Counted from the first letter of the stretch, positions 28,756-38,900 are shown. The stretch is 64,000 bases of DNA from Aequorivita aurantiaca (GCF_030410135.1 NZ_JAUGQQ010000010.1:1-64000); one strand, 5' to 3'. Notes: generated by a model from the sequence alone, not told the origin. Numbers and translations are program-made.

Positions 28756-29991
28756 TTATTCAAACCGAATCGCCTTCACCGGAGAAATTTTCGCAATAAT
28801 AAATGAAGGTATCAAAAGCATTAAAAGGCAAAGTAGAAATGTGCCCGCATTCAAAATTAAAATATAGTCCAAACTCAAATAAACGGGCGCTTCGTTCACA
28901 TAATACGTGTCCGGATTTAATGGGAAAAATTTGCCATATTTTTGAATTAACAATAATCCAATCCCGATTAAATTTCCCCAAAAAAGCCCCACGCCAATTA
29001 AATACATCGCATTGTACAAAAATACTTTCCGAACGCTCCAATCGCTACTTCCCAAGGCTTTCAGAATTCCTATCATTTGAGTGCGTTCCAAAATCAACAC
29101 CAAAAGTGCGGTAATCATATTGATGCCGGCAACCAAAATCATAATGCCGATAATCATAATAATATTGAAGTCGAAAAGATCGAGCCATTCAAAAATTGAG
29201 GCATATTTGTCGCGTATGGTTTGCGTATCCAAAGTGCTGCCCGTTTCGTTGTACACCTTTTGGCCAATAGGTATTATTTCATCAAAATCATTTACAAAAA
29301 CCTCAAACGCACCGATTTGATTTTCTTCCCATTTATTCAATCGCTGAATATGGCGAATGTCAGTAATAATAAACCGTTCGTCAAACTGCTGAAACCCGCT
29401 GTTATAAATTCCCACAATATCGAAACCGCGACTTCGGGGCGTTTTGGAGACTTCGTCATTTAGAAAAAAAGTGGTCACTTTATCGCCCAATTTCAATTGG
29501 AGTCGGTTCGCCAAATATTCGGAAATGAGGATATCTTCATTCAAATCGCCTTTAAAATCGGGTAATTTTCCCTCGACCAAAAAATCTTTAAAGGCAGACC
29601 AATTATAATCATCCCCAACCCCCTTTACTACTACCCCTTCAAAATCGGTTTCGGTGCGGATTATGCCACCTTTTGAAGCCGTAACCTGTACGTGTTCTAT
29701 TCCATCAATATTTTTGAACTCCGGATAAAACGGCTGATTTTTGGAAATTGGATTTTGGGAATCGTTGGAAAAATTGGTGTCGAAATTTGTAATAATTATA
29801 TCGCCATTAAATGCCGAAACCTTTTCGCGTATCTTCTTTTGAAGCCCGACCCCCGTGGCGATTGAAACGAGCATCATAATAATCCCGATGGCGATCGCGG
29901 TAATTGCGATTTTTATAATCGGTGCCGAAATACTACTTTTATAGTCCTTGGAAGCAATGATGCGCCGGGCGATGAAAAATTCGAAATTCAC
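28756..29991 (-). CDS. ABC transporter permease, FtsX/LolCE family
   Basis: 411 aa with the MacB/LolE topology: one N-terminal membrane span (IIKIAITAIAIGIIMMLVSI), a periplasmic domain (residues 45-265) and three C-terminal spans (FNIIMIIGIMILVAGINMIT; VFLYNAMYLIGVGLFWGNLI; AGTFLLCLLMLLIPSFIIAK). Likely the lipoprotein-release permease or a relative; no ATPase is encoded next to it. It starts only 9 bases from the divergent namZ gene; its -7 box falls inside namZ. Confidence 0.88.
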   Translation of the reverse strand: MNFEFFIARRIIASKDYKSSISAPIIKIAITAIAIGIIMMLVSIATGVGLQKKIREKVSAFNGDIIITNFDTNFSNDSQNPISKNQPFYPEFKNIDGIEHVQVTASKGGIIRTETDFEGVVVKGVGDDYNWSAFKDFLVEGKLPDFKGDLNEDILISEYLANRLQLKLGDKVTTFFLNDEVSKTPRSRGFDIVGIYNSGFQQFDERFIITDIRHIQRLNKWEENQIGAFEVFVNDFDEIIPIGQKVYNETGSTLDTQTIRDKYASIFEWLDLFDFNIIMIIGIMILVAGINMITALLVLILERTQMIGILKALGSSDWSVRKVFLYNAMYLIGVGLFWGNLIGIGLLLIQKYGKFFPLNPDTYYVNEAPVYLSLDYILILNAGTFLLCLLMLLIPSFIIAKISPVKAIRFE

Positions 29992-30000
29992 TGAGATTTT

Positions 30001-31233
30001 ATGGGCTTAACTTTTTTCAAAAATACTGTTTTATTAGTTGCTTTGACCATTTTTTCCTGTGGAAGTTCGGTGGAGAAAAAGGAACAGAGTGAAGGGATAA
30101 AAGAGAATCAAGAATCGATAACTAACTATGAAATCGAAGAAATTATCGTCGGTGCGGAGCAGTTTCAACTATATTCTGATTTGTTGAAAGGTAAGAATGT
30201 GGGCGTGGTTGCAAACCAGACTTCATTTTTGGAAAGTGAAAAGCAACACCTCGTCGATTTTTTAATTTCGAATAGAATTGCAGTAAAAAAAGTTTTCGCG
30301 CCAGAACACGGGTTCCGGGGTACGGCAGATGCCGGCGAACATGTGAAGGATGGAGTTGATTCAAAAACGGGTGTTCCTTTGATTTCACTTTATGGAAGCA
30401 ATAAAAAACCTTCCCCGGCACAATTAAAGGGAATTGATGTGGTCGTTTTCGATATACAGGATGTGGGCGCACGTTTTTACACTTATATTTCAACGCTTCA
30501 TTATGTAATGGAGGCCTGCGCGGAAGCTGGAATTCCAGTAATTGTTCTCGATCGTCCAAACCCAAACGGACATTACATTGACGGGCCAATTTTAGAAAAA
30601 GAAAACCAAAGCTTTGTGGGAATGCATCCAATTCCCGTAGTTCATGGAATGACAATTGGCGAATATGCGCAGATGATAAATGGTGAAGGCTGGTTGAACA
30701 ATAATGTGAAATGTGCGCTAACTGTAATTAAAATGCAAAACTACGATCATCAAAAAGAATACTCGCTTCCCATAAAACCATCACCCAATTTACCAAATGA
30801 CCAAGCAATAAATCTTTACCCTAGCCTCTGCTTTTTTGAAGGAACATTTATAAACGCAGGTCGCGGAACGGAAATGCAATTTCAGGTTTTTGGAGCACCC
30901 AGTTTGCCTTCTTCCAAATACCCTTTTGAATACACACCCCAAGCCAATGAAGGGTCCAAGGAACCAAAATTCAAAAACCAACTCTGCCACGGAAAAGATC
31001 TTCGGAATGAGCCGCGTTTGATTAAAATTAACTTGGAATGGTTGATAGATGCCTATAACGTTAACGGAAAAAAGAAGGATTTCTTTAATACGTTTTTTGT
31101 GAAACTTGCAGGAACCGATAAATTACAAAAGCAGATTGAACAGGGATTATCTGAAGAAGAGATTCGGGATTCTTGGAAGGAAGGGCTTGATGGTTTTCAG
31201 AAGGTTCGGGCGAAATATTTGCTTTATCGTTAA
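30001..31233 (+). CDS. namZ: Exo-beta-N-acetylmuramidase NamZ-like lipoprotein (DUF1343)
   Basis: 410 aa. N-terminal lipoprotein signal (FFKNTVLLVALTIFSC, Cys at residue 20) and then the DUF1343 domain: VGVVANQTSF, VFAPEHGFRGTADAGEH, VVFDIQDVGARFYTYISTLH, VLDRPNPNGHYIDGPIL, INAGRGTEMQFQVFGAP. NamZ enzymes release MurNAc from the non-reducing ends of cell-wall fragments; the Glu in PEHGFRG is a good candidate catalytic residue. This one is probably anchored in the periplasm or outer membrane and works in wall recycling. The 9-base divergent gap to the permease gene means its promoter must lie inside that gene. Confidence 0.9.
   Translation: MGLTFFKNTVLLVALTIFSCGSSVEKKEQSEGIKENQESITNYEIEEIIVGAEQFQLYSDLLKGKNVGVVANQTSFLESEKQHLVDFLISNRIAVKKVFAPEHGFRGTADAGEHVKDGVDSKTGVPLISLYGSNKKPSPAQLKGIDVVVFDIQDVGARFYTYISTLHYVMEACAEAGIPVIVLDRPNPNGHYIDGPILEKENQSFVGMHPIPVVHGMTIGEYAQMINGEGWLNNNVKCALTVIKMQNYDHQKEYSLPIKPSPNLPNDQAINLYPSLCFFEGTFINAGRGTEMQFQVFGAPSLPSSKYPFEYTPQANEGSKEPKFKNQLCHGKDLRNEPRLIKINLEWLIDAYNVNGKKKDFFNTFFVKLAGTDKLQKQIEQGLSEEEIRDSWKEGLDGFQKVRAKYLLYR
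30018..30025 (-). promoter_or_regulatory. -7 box (TATTTTTG) of the permease gene, inside namZ
   Basis: Perfect TAnnTTTG on the minus strand 26 bases before the permease ATG, overlapping codons 6-9 of the divergent namZ. Confidence 0.45.
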
Positions 31234-31335
31234 AGCACCAAATCTCAAATTCCAAATTACAAAATCACAGGAATATTTTTTAAAACTTAGGTGCTTGAGA
31301 TTTAAAATTTCTTTGGAATTTGTTATTTGGAATTT
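31233..31335. repeat. Word-type inverted repeats between namZ and YkgJ gene
   Basis: Three words are followed by their complements in the same order rather than nested: AAGCACC (31233) with GGTGCTT (31290), AAATCTCAA (31240) with TTGAGATTT (31295), AAATTCCAAAT (31247) with ATTTGGAATTT (31325). The end overlaps the 3' end of the YkgJ gene. It may act as a bidirectional terminator. Confidence 0.55.
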
Positions 31336-31820
31336 ACCCTTCGTTTCATCTCCTCAACAATATTAAAAGCAGCGGGACAAATAGCTACATTTTTCATTGT
31401 TAAGTTTGAAATCTGTTGGAATTTCTTTCGGTCTGTATGTGGAAATTCACGACAGGCTTTCGGGCGCACATCGTAAATACTACAATAATTATCGGCTCCC
31501 AAAAAACTGCAGGGAACGCTTTGCAGTACGTAATCATTGTCTTCGTCTATCCGTAAATAGGTTTCAATAAACTGCTTCGGCTTCATCCGAAAATGTTTTG
31601 AAATCCGCTCAATATCTTTATCGGTGAATAGCGGGCCGGTGGTTTTGCAACAATTGGCACACTTCAAACAATCTGTTCTTTGGAATTCTTCCTCGTGCAA
31701 TTCCTGCATCAAACTATCGAGATGTTTGGTCGGCTTTTTTTTCAGCTTTGCGAAAAACTTTTTGTTTTCGGCCTCGGACTCCTTTGCCTTCTGCGGAAGT
31801 TGTTTTAGAATGTTTTCCAT
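31323..31820 (-). CDS. YkgJ-family cysteine cluster protein
   Basis: 165 aa with the metal-binding cluster CLKCANCCKTTGP, CSFLGADNYCSIYDVRPKAC and CPAAF. Members bind zinc or an iron-sulfur cluster; their biological role is not settled. The N-terminal 50 residues are highly charged (KAKESEAENKKFFAKLKKKP). It ends in the word repeat after namZ. Confidence 0.88.
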   Translation of the reverse strand: MENILKQLPQKAKESEAENKKFFAKLKKKPTKHLDSLMQELHEEEFQRTDCLKCANCCKTTGPLFTDKDIERISKHFRMKPKQFIETYLRIDEDNDYVLQSVPCSFLGADNYCSIYDVRPKACREFPHTDRKKFQQISNLTMKNVAICPAAFNIVEEMKRRVNSK

Positions 31821-31827
31821 TTAAGTA

Positions 31828-31882
31828 TTTCTTTGCGACTTTGCGGCTTTGCGAGAAATTTTTACGCAATGCGCAAAGAGGC
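31828..31882. repeat. CTTTGCG word repeat
   Basis: Between the YkgJ and amidohydrolase genes: ctttgcgactttgcggcttt then gcgag, followed by the inverse cgcaatgcgcaaag. Word-type intergenic repeat with hairpin potential. Confidence 0.5.
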
Positions 31883-31889
31883 AGAGATC

Positions 31890-33527
31890 TTATTTTGCTT
31901 CGTAAACCAATTCGCCATTAATAAAAGTTGCAACAATTTTAGTTTTTGGCAATTCGGCTTCGTCAACTTTCATAATATCTTTATCGAGAATTGTGAAATC
32001 TGCAAATTTTCCTACCTCAATACTTCCCTTTTCACCTTCCTCAAAATTTGCAAATGCAGCCCAAATGGTCATTCCACGTAAAGCCTCTTCCCGAGTTAAG
32101 GCATCTTTCATTTGGAAACCATTTTCAGGATAATTTTTTAAATCCTTTCGGGCAACGGCCGCGTAAAACGTGTACATTGGGTTTACATTTTCAACCGGAA
32201 AATCGGTGCCCAAAGCAATACTTCCGGCTTTGTTCAACAATTCTTTATACGCATAGGCGCCCTTTATGCGTTCCGTTCCCACTCTATCCTCGGCCCAATA
32301 CATATCGCTGGTTGCGTGCGTGGGTTGCACCGAGGGAAGTATATTATTTTTGTCACCAAAATAAGCAAAATCCTGTGTTGAAATAATCTGCGCATGCTCC
32401 ACGCGCCAGCGTCTATCGGTCTGTCCTTCCAAGGCTTTTTTATATGCCCGAAGCACTGCAATGTTTGCCGAATCGCCAATGGCGTGGGTATTCATCTGAA
32501 ATTCGGAAGCAGCAAGTTTCTCGGCTAAATAATCCAAACTATCCGACGGCGTAATCATCGCGCCAAAATGATGTGGCATATCGCTGTACGGCTCGCGCAT
32601 CGCAGCCCCGCGGGAGCCCAGAGCGCCATCGGCATATACTTTAAAGGAACGCACATTCAATCTATCGGTTTTATAAATGCCTTTGTTCAAATAATAGTCG
32701 CGGTTTTCGGGACTGTTACTTACCATCGCGTACATTCTCAATTTGAATTTTCCTTCTTTTTGAAGTGCGTCAATCAACTCGATAATATTTCGGTTTAAGC
32801 CTGCATCATCAACCGTTGTTAAACCGTATTGCAGGCATATTTTTTCGGCTTCCAAAAGAGCTTCGGTGGAAACTTCATTTGTGATTTCAGGAAAAGTTTT
32901 ATCGATTAAATCCATCGGGCTGTCAATCAGGATTCCCGTGGGTTCGCCGTTTTCCAAAACCACTTCGCCCCCGGCAATCTTGGTTTTTGAAGTAATTCCG
33001 GCAAGCTCCATTGCTTTTGAATTCACCAAATATGCGTGGCCATCAACCCTTTGCAGCGCAACTGGCGTTTCAGGAAAAAGTGAATCCAGCTCCTTTTTTG
33101 TAGGGAAATTTTTATCGTCCCAATCGTTTTGGTCCCAACCGCGACCGATTATGTATGGCAAGTTTTTCTGCTTCTGAAAGGTGGTAACTCGCATTAGCAT
33201 TTCATCGAGACTCATCGTGCCAATCAAATCCACATTTTGTAAACCGAGGCCAAGGCCGTATAAATGGGCGTGGGCATCAATCAATCCCGGAACAACTGTG
33301 TTACCTTTTGCATCGTAAGTTACCTTAATATCATACTTCAGTTCCAATTCAGGTTTTAGACCTATTTCAAGGATTCTCCCATTTTTTACCACTAATGCAC
33401 TTGCGCTACTAAAGTCTTTATCGACCGTATAGATTGTGGCGTTTTTAATTAATAAGTCTGCTGGAAGTTTATCAGGGGCACAGGATGCAATTGCTGTAGC
33501 CAATAATAGGAGTAGTAATTTTTTCAT
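31890..33527 (-). CDS. Exported amidohydrolase, YtcJ-like, lipoprotein
   Basis: 545 aa from the ATG at 33527, which gives the lipoprotein signal MKKLLLLLLATAIASC; an upstream in-frame start at 33569 would bury that signal and is rejected. Metal-dependent hydrolase of the amidohydrolase superfamily: GLIDAHAHLYGLG (about residue 80), GRGWDQNDW, DGALGSRGAAMREPY, MNTHAIGDSAN, VEHAQII and LGTDFPVENVNP carry the expected His/Asp ligands. The YtcJ-type family acts on N-acyl or cyclic amides; substrate unknown. Probably periplasmic. Confidence 0.9.
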   Translation of the reverse strand: MKKLLLLLLATAIASCAPDKLPADLLIKNATIYTVDKDFSSASALVVKNGRILEIGLKPELELKYDIKVTYDAKGNTVVPGLIDAHAHLYGLGLGLQNVDLIGTMSLDEMLMRVTTFQKQKNLPYIIGRGWDQNDWDDKNFPTKKELDSLFPETPVALQRVDGHAYLVNSKAMELAGITSKTKIAGGEVVLENGEPTGILIDSPMDLIDKTFPEITNEVSTEALLEAEKICLQYGLTTVDDAGLNRNIIELIDALQKEGKFKLRMYAMVSNSPENRDYYLNKGIYKTDRLNVRSFKVYADGALGSRGAAMREPYSDMPHHFGAMITPSDSLDYLAEKLAASEFQMNTHAIGDSANIAVLRAYKKALEGQTDRRWRVEHAQIISTQDFAYFGDKNNILPSVQPTHATSDMYWAEDRVGTERIKGAYAYKELLNKAGSIALGTDFPVENVNPMYTFYAAVARKDLKNYPENGFQMKDALTREEALRGMTIWAAFANFEEGEKGSIEVGKFADFTILDKDIMKVDEAELPKTKIVATFINGELVYEAK

Positions 33528-33546
33528 GATTGATTTTATTGAGGTG

Positions 33547-33554
33547 CAAAAATA
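33547..33554 (-). promoter_or_regulatory. -7 box (TATTTTTG) of the amidohydrolase gene
   Basis: Perfect TAnnTTTG, 19 bases before the ATG at 33527. This placement also argues against the start at 33569. Confidence 0.5.
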
Positions 33555-33580
33555 GAAAACCTCCGCCAAACACGGATGTT

Positions 33581-33880
33581 TTAATATATTTTTCGCTTTG
33601 ACAGATCGCGGGAAGAATGATGGACCGTCAGAATATCGATACGTTTTTTGGAAACTATCCTGTATATAATTCTATAATTTCCTTCAACCAATTCCCTAAT
33701 TTCTTCAATATTGAATTCGGGAACCATTTTTCCGGAATGGGAATACGAATATAAGATTTTCACCTTATTTCTAATTCTGATAATCTGAAACTTGACTTAT
33801 TTTACAGAATCCTTGGAAATATAAACAAGAATGTCCTTTAATTCATCCATGGATTGTTTCGTCCAATTTATTTGAACCAT
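33581..33880 (-). pseudogene. RelE/ParE-type toxin broken by an in-frame stop
   Basis: From the ATG at 33880 the frame reads MVQINWTKQSMDELKDILVY then ISKDSVK and meets TAA at 33797-33799 (codon 28). The same frame then continues as VKFQIIRIRNKVKILYSYSH and SGKMVPEFNIEEIRELVEGN and ends RRIDILTVHHSSRDLS-like (as written: KKRIDILTVHHSSRDLSKRK) at 33581. The whole, 99 aa, matches a complete ParE toxin in length and motifs (ELVEGNYRIIYRI; VHHSSR). One base change (TAA for TAT or CAA) explains the break. The start overlaps the antitoxin gene by 13 bases, as in functional operons. Translation restart at the GTG at 33763 could still give a 60-aa fragment, probably inactive. Confidence 0.85.
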
Positions 33881-34050
33881 TTTTCCAGTTCCTTATCCAA
33901 TTGGGCGTCCGAAATTACTTCGTTATTATCCGACTGTAAAATTCCTGTTTCAATTTTCTCAATAAGAATAAGTCTCTCCACTAAATCATCAATGGAAAAT
34001 TCGTCAGGTAATTTAGATAAATGTGATTGTACTATCTTTTTAGTCAACAT
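33868..34050 (-). CDS. Antitoxin of a ParE-type toxin-antitoxin pair
   Basis: 60-aa acidic protein (MLTKKIVQSHLSKLPDEFSI, then DDLVERLILIEKIETGILQS, ending DKELEKWFK), typical of the small partners of RelE/ParE toxins in Bacteroidetes. No DNA-binding domain can be recognised with confidence. The gene is intact although the toxin behind it is not. Confidence 0.75.
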   Translation of the reverse strand: MLTKKIVQSHLSKLPDEFSIDDLVERLILIEKIETGILQSDNNEVISDAQLDKELEKWFK

Positions 34051-34098
34051 ATTGCAAATATTTGGAACGAAGATACAATTGAAAATACAAATAAAAAA

Positions 34099-35835
34099 CT
34101 ACCAATCAAACTTATAAGTAACCCCGGCCAATCCCTGAATTCCCTGCACGGGATAATTCATCCACTTTTCATAATTATCGCCAAACAGATTGCTTCCTTT
34201 TACAAAAACGGAAAGTCTGTCAGTAAATCTGTACCCAAAATTTATATTGGCATCCACATATCCATCCAATGAAACTTCCTGAGCAAATGAAGTGCCGACG
34301 GGATTATAATCATAAGCCAAATCTTTCCGCTCGCCCACGTAAAACAAGGAAGCGCCGCCGTATAATTTTTCGGTTATGTTGAAATTTGAAAACACGGATG
34401 CCTTCAACTCTGGCAAGTTCCACGCTTCATTCTGCGCATCTGTGCTGTAATTGGCATAGGTTCCATTTATTCCCAATGAAAATGTATTGGAAACTTTAAC
34501 TTTCAGCTCCGCGAAAAAGGCAAGCGTATTTACGTCGTCATAAACCACATTGAAGGAATTTCCATATTCATATCCTTCAAAATTTGCATTGTAAATTTTT
34601 AATGGATTCATTTGAAATAGGGCGCGGTTTTCATCCTTTCCATAGGAAGCACGCACGTTGTAAGCGACGGAATTTGATATTTTCCCCTTAATTCCCCCAA
34701 AACCTTCGTATAACTTTTTAGTTGGTGCAATATATAAAGTTGGAGAAACAAAAGGGTTTTCTTCCTTAAAATTGTAATAGGTATTTTGTTGTAAACCCCC
34801 CTCGGCGCCGGCATAGGCAATTACCGTTTCGTCAAGCAATCGGTACGAGGCGTTTAATCTTGGGTAAAGTGAAAAATCGGTATCACTATTCTCGGAATCC
34901 AAACTAATATAACCCGCAACACCCAATGAAACCGACAGGTCGTCATTTACAAAAGCGATGGACGGCGCCAAGCCTGCGTTTAAATAACTGTATTTTATAT
35001 CGGAAGTGTTGGTGTAATTTCTATCAAAACTTCCACTTAAATAATCAATATCACCGTCAATTTTGAAAGTCAGATTTTCCAATGGAAACGAAAATTCTGG
35101 TTTTAATCTAGCGTTGAATTCCGAAGAAGAAAATGCATCGCCCAAATAGCGAATATTTACGGAGGCTTTTTCAAAAAACGAATCGTCCATCGCAATGCTT
35201 CCACCCGCGTAGCCGCTGAAATACATCTGCAATGGATCAATCTCGGCAATCACATTTTCAGGGTAGGTAACAAAATCTTCGGATAAACCGTACCAATTAT
35301 AAATTTGATGCTCCACACCCGCATCCAGCCTATAGGTTGCATCCTTTTGGCGACTCGTATAATTGGCATCCAAGCCGGTGTCGTAATATTTATTGTCCAA
35401 TTTCACATCCTTTATATCGCCCTGAGAGGAATTGTGCCGAAAGAAAAATCCAGCATTATCGGTACGGCTTATTTCAAAATTACTGTAAAATTCACCCAAT
35501 ACCGAAGTATAATTGCCGAAGCCCAATGTTGCGTAATTATCGTATAATTTTATGGGTTTTGCCTTTTCAACCGTCGTTGCCTTTCCTTTTGAAGGCGTAA
35601 AAGTGGAAGCCACCGGAACAGAGAAAATGCTGTATTTCACTTCCTTTTTTGCGGTTGAAATGGAATCGTTAAGCGATGGAGTTTCCTTCACTTTAAAGGC
35701 ATCCGAAATGGTTGGCGTGTAGGGTTTCACAATATTCACAACCTCGGGATCGAGTTCTTTCTCCTGTGAAAAAATGGAAAAATTGAACAAAAAAATTGCT
35801 GCGATTGAAAATAATACTATGCGTTTCTTTGACAT
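34099..35835 (-). CDS. TonB-receptor-like outer-membrane beta-barrel without plug
   Basis: 578 aa. Signal peptide (RIVLFSIAAIFLFNFSIFSQ) and then a conserved leader (DPEVVNIVKPYTPTISDAFK) before many amphipathic beta-strands; it ends in VTYKFDW, with a terminal aromatic residue as in outer-membrane barrels. It lacks the plug domain and TonB box of real TonB receptors. It follows a 1005-aa TPR protein by 84 bases on the same strand, a pairing I infer to be functional. Substrate unknown. Confidence 0.8.
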   Translation of the reverse strand: MSKKRIVLFSIAAIFLFNFSIFSQEKELDPEVVNIVKPYTPTISDAFKVKETPSLNDSISTAKKEVKYSIFSVPVASTFTPSKGKATTVEKAKPIKLYDNYATLGFGNYTSVLGEFYSNFEISRTDNAGFFFRHNSSQGDIKDVKLDNKYYDTGLDANYTSRQKDATYRLDAGVEHQIYNWYGLSEDFVTYPENVIAEIDPLQMYFSGYAGGSIAMDDSFFEKASVNIRYLGDAFSSSEFNARLKPEFSFPLENLTFKIDGDIDYLSGSFDRNYTNTSDIKYSYLNAGLAPSIAFVNDDLSVSLGVAGYISLDSENSDTDFSLYPRLNASYRLLDETVIAYAGAEGGLQQNTYYNFKEENPFVSPTLYIAPTKKLYEGFGGIKGKISNSVAYNVRASYGKDENRALFQMNPLKIYNANFEGYEYGNSFNVVYDDVNTLAFFAELKVKVSNTFSLGINGTYANYSTDAQNEAWNLPELKASVFSNFNITEKLYGGASLFYVGERKDLAYDYNPVGTSFAQEVSLDGYVDANINFGYRFTDRLSVFVKGSNLFGDNYEKWMNYPVQGIQGLAGVTYKFDW

Positions 35836-35874
35836 ATTATCAATTGATTTTTTCGACTTTTTATTAGTTTTAAA

Positions 35875-35901
35875 CCTACAAGGTTTTGAAAACCTTGCAG
35901 G
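35875..35901. repeat. Hairpin element CCTnCAAGGTTTT / AAAACCTTGnAGG
   Basis: Nearly perfect 13-bp inverted repeat with a 1-base centre in the spacer between the TPR and barrel genes. It has the look of a dispersed Bacteroidetes intergenic palindrome; no T-run. Confidence 0.55.
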
Positions 35902-35919
35902 AAGAATTGGTTGAAATGC

Positions 35920-38900
35920 TTAATTTCCGCTAGTTTCCACCGAAGAATTGGTTTTGGCCTCGGCGTTTTTGATTACTGCCAGCTCCGCTTTTGCCTCTTC
36001 CACCACTTCGGGGTAATCGGTGAAATTTTTGGTCACACTTTCTAAAATATAGGTTGCTTGGTAGGCATCATTCAAAGCGTAAAAATTCTTCGCCATCAGC
36101 ACCAAACCTTTTGCACCGAATAATTTGTAGGCGGAATAATCCTTCGCCAATTTCTGGATTGAAGCGTTTGAACCTTCAAAATTGCCTTCCTTATTTTTGA
36201 AATAAGCATCGTAATATAGTGCTTCGGCCGCCAATTTACCGGTTGCTATTTTCTGAACTTCAGCGTAAGCGCTTTTCGCTTTTGCTTCGTTATTTGTTTT
36301 CATCGCCGAACGGGCAATAATTAACTGCGCGTCACTTTTTATGGAATTGTCAATTTTTGAATTTTGAAGCACTTTTTCGGCGTAATTTACCGCTTCGGCA
36401 TATTGTTTCAGTTCATATGAAGCCTTCATACTATTGGTCTGCGCGAAGACAATATTCTGCGGAAAATCTGCTTCGGTCTCCAAGCGTGTTAAATATTTTA
36501 AGGCATTTTGATAATCCTTTTTGCTTAAATACAATTCCGAAACCCGAGCCAAAGCCTGTTCGGTAAATTCGCTTCGCTCGCGATTTACAACATATTCAAA
36601 ATGGGGAATGGCTGCTTCGTTTTTTCCATCGGCGAAGTAAATCTGGCCTAAGTAAAAATGTGCATTCAATGCATGTTGGCCATTTGGAAATTGCTGCAAA
36701 TAATCCTCAAATCGGCTTTTGGCCTGACTTTGGTTGTTTTCCAAATAGGGTTGCTCGGCCGCCAAATACGCGGCATCATCAAGCTCGGTATCGCCCACTT
36801 GTACGTAATCCAAAGTTTTTACCCAACGCGCATATTCATCCACATTGCCTTGGTCTATATAAATAATCTTTGCGGAGGCAACGGCCTGCAAGGCTTCGGG
36901 CGTAGATGGAAAATCCTTCGCAACTCTTTTGAAGATGGCCAATGCGTCATTACTTTTTCCAGTATTTTCATAAATCAAGGCCTTTTTCAGCAACGCTTTT
37001 GGCACAAAACTGCTGTTTGGAATGTCGCGGACCAATTGATCGTAAGCCGAAATGGCTTCGTCATTTCTATTTTGGGCCACGTAAGTATTACCCAATTCAT
37101 ACAAAGCATCGTCACGGTAAACCGATTTCGGATATTTTTTTATGAAAGTAATAAGCTCCTCGATTTTCTTTTCGCTGCGGTCCACAAAACCGTAGCTTAT
37201 TGCTTTTTGAAAATCGGCATAATCATTATCGCCACCCAATTCAATTGCGGCGTTGTAATTTTCCATCGCTGGCCAATATTGGCTGGTCACAAAATAGCTG
37301 TCGCCCAAACGCAGCAACGCATCCTTTTTGCGAACGGTTTCTGCCGAGGCCGAACCCACATAACTCTTAAAATTAGAAATAGCTTCAGAATAATTCTTTA
37401 GTTTGAAATGGTTGTAAGCCAAATTGTATTTCAGGTTTTTAAACTCCCCCGTTTGTTGGGCGCCGGCCATCTGCTGAAATTTATTATAACCCGCCAATGA
37501 CTTTTCAAAATTCGAAAGTTGGTATTCGCTTTCGGCTATCCAATAGGTAGCGCGGGCGGCAAAATTTGCATCCTCGGGGTACTTTAGGCTTTTAACGAAA
37601 AATGCAATCGCCTCGTTGTAATCTGCTTCGTTGTACAATTCAATTCCACGGTAAAAGGCTACTTTTTGATACGCGGCTTTGTCTGCGAAATTTTTGTTGT
37701 TTTCGAGCAAATTCAGCGCTTCTTTGTAATTCTTTGAAGTGATGTAACTATCAATAAGCAGTTTTTTCAACTCGTCGTTATTCGGATTTTCGGGATATTT
37801 TTCAATAAAGGAAAGCAAAACCTGTGGCGTACTTTTATAGCTATTTCCTATTTCATAGCTCAATTTAGCATAATTCAAATACGCATCTTCCTGAATTTCG
37901 GCGCTGAAATCCATTTCCGAAGCGTTTTTGAAAGCATTCAGCGCTTCCTGTTTTTTGTCGAGTTTCAGATAGCTCTCCGCCAAATGATAATAAGCGTTTT
38001 GGGCCACGGCATTCTTTCCGTCAATGATTTTATTAAACTCGCCAATGGCGCTTTCGTAATCGCCCTGTTTGTAATAGGCGTAGCCCAGTTGGTAGTAATC
38101 CGTATTGTTCCACTTGCCGCGCATTCCTTTGTATTCCTTCAAATACGGAATTGCTTCGGCATATTGACCAAGGTTGAAAAAGCTCTCGCCAATTATTTTT
38201 GAAAGCTGGCTTTTTTCCTGTGGGCTGGATTTGTCAAACTGCTCCTTCCCCATTGCAATGGCCTTTTCAAAATTGCCGAGTTTGAAATTCATATCGGCTT
38301 GGTAGTAACTGAGATCTTCGGAATAGCGCTCCTCTCCTTTTACCTCTTCAAACATTTCATTGGCTTCCTCATAATCATCGCCTTCGTAGGCGATAAACCC
38401 TAAATAATACTTGGCTTGCGAGCCGTATTCCTGAGAATTTGAAACTTTGTTGAAATAACTTTTCGCTTCATCAAAACGTTTGGCTTTAAACTGGACATAC
38501 CCATTATTAAAATTGAAACGCTCCTGCTCGCTCCGGCTCAAACTGCCCGCATCCACTTTGTCGTACCATTTTTGTGCGTGCGAATATTTTCCGTTTTCGA
38601 AATAATAATTGGCAACATCTATAAACGCCGAATTGCGCTTTATACTGGTGGGATATTCTTCCACAAATTCCTCCATTAACTGGTCGGCGTTTTGCTGGTT
38701 CAATCGCACCGCCGTGTTCGCAATATAATAGGCACAATCGCTTTTTACGGTTTCGTCATTGGTGTTGTTTTTTATTTTGTCGAAAATGCTTTGGGCGGCC
38801 AAAAACTGCTCGTTGTTATAAAGTTCCAGCGCTTGGTTGAAGTCGGCCAGATCATTTGTAAATGCCGCTGTTTGCTGCGAAAACGATGAAAATGAAAGGA

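Noticed and set aside
33528-33569. 14-residue N-terminal extension of the amidohydrolase
   Set aside because: It hides the lipoprotein signal and overlaps the -7 box at 33547-33554.
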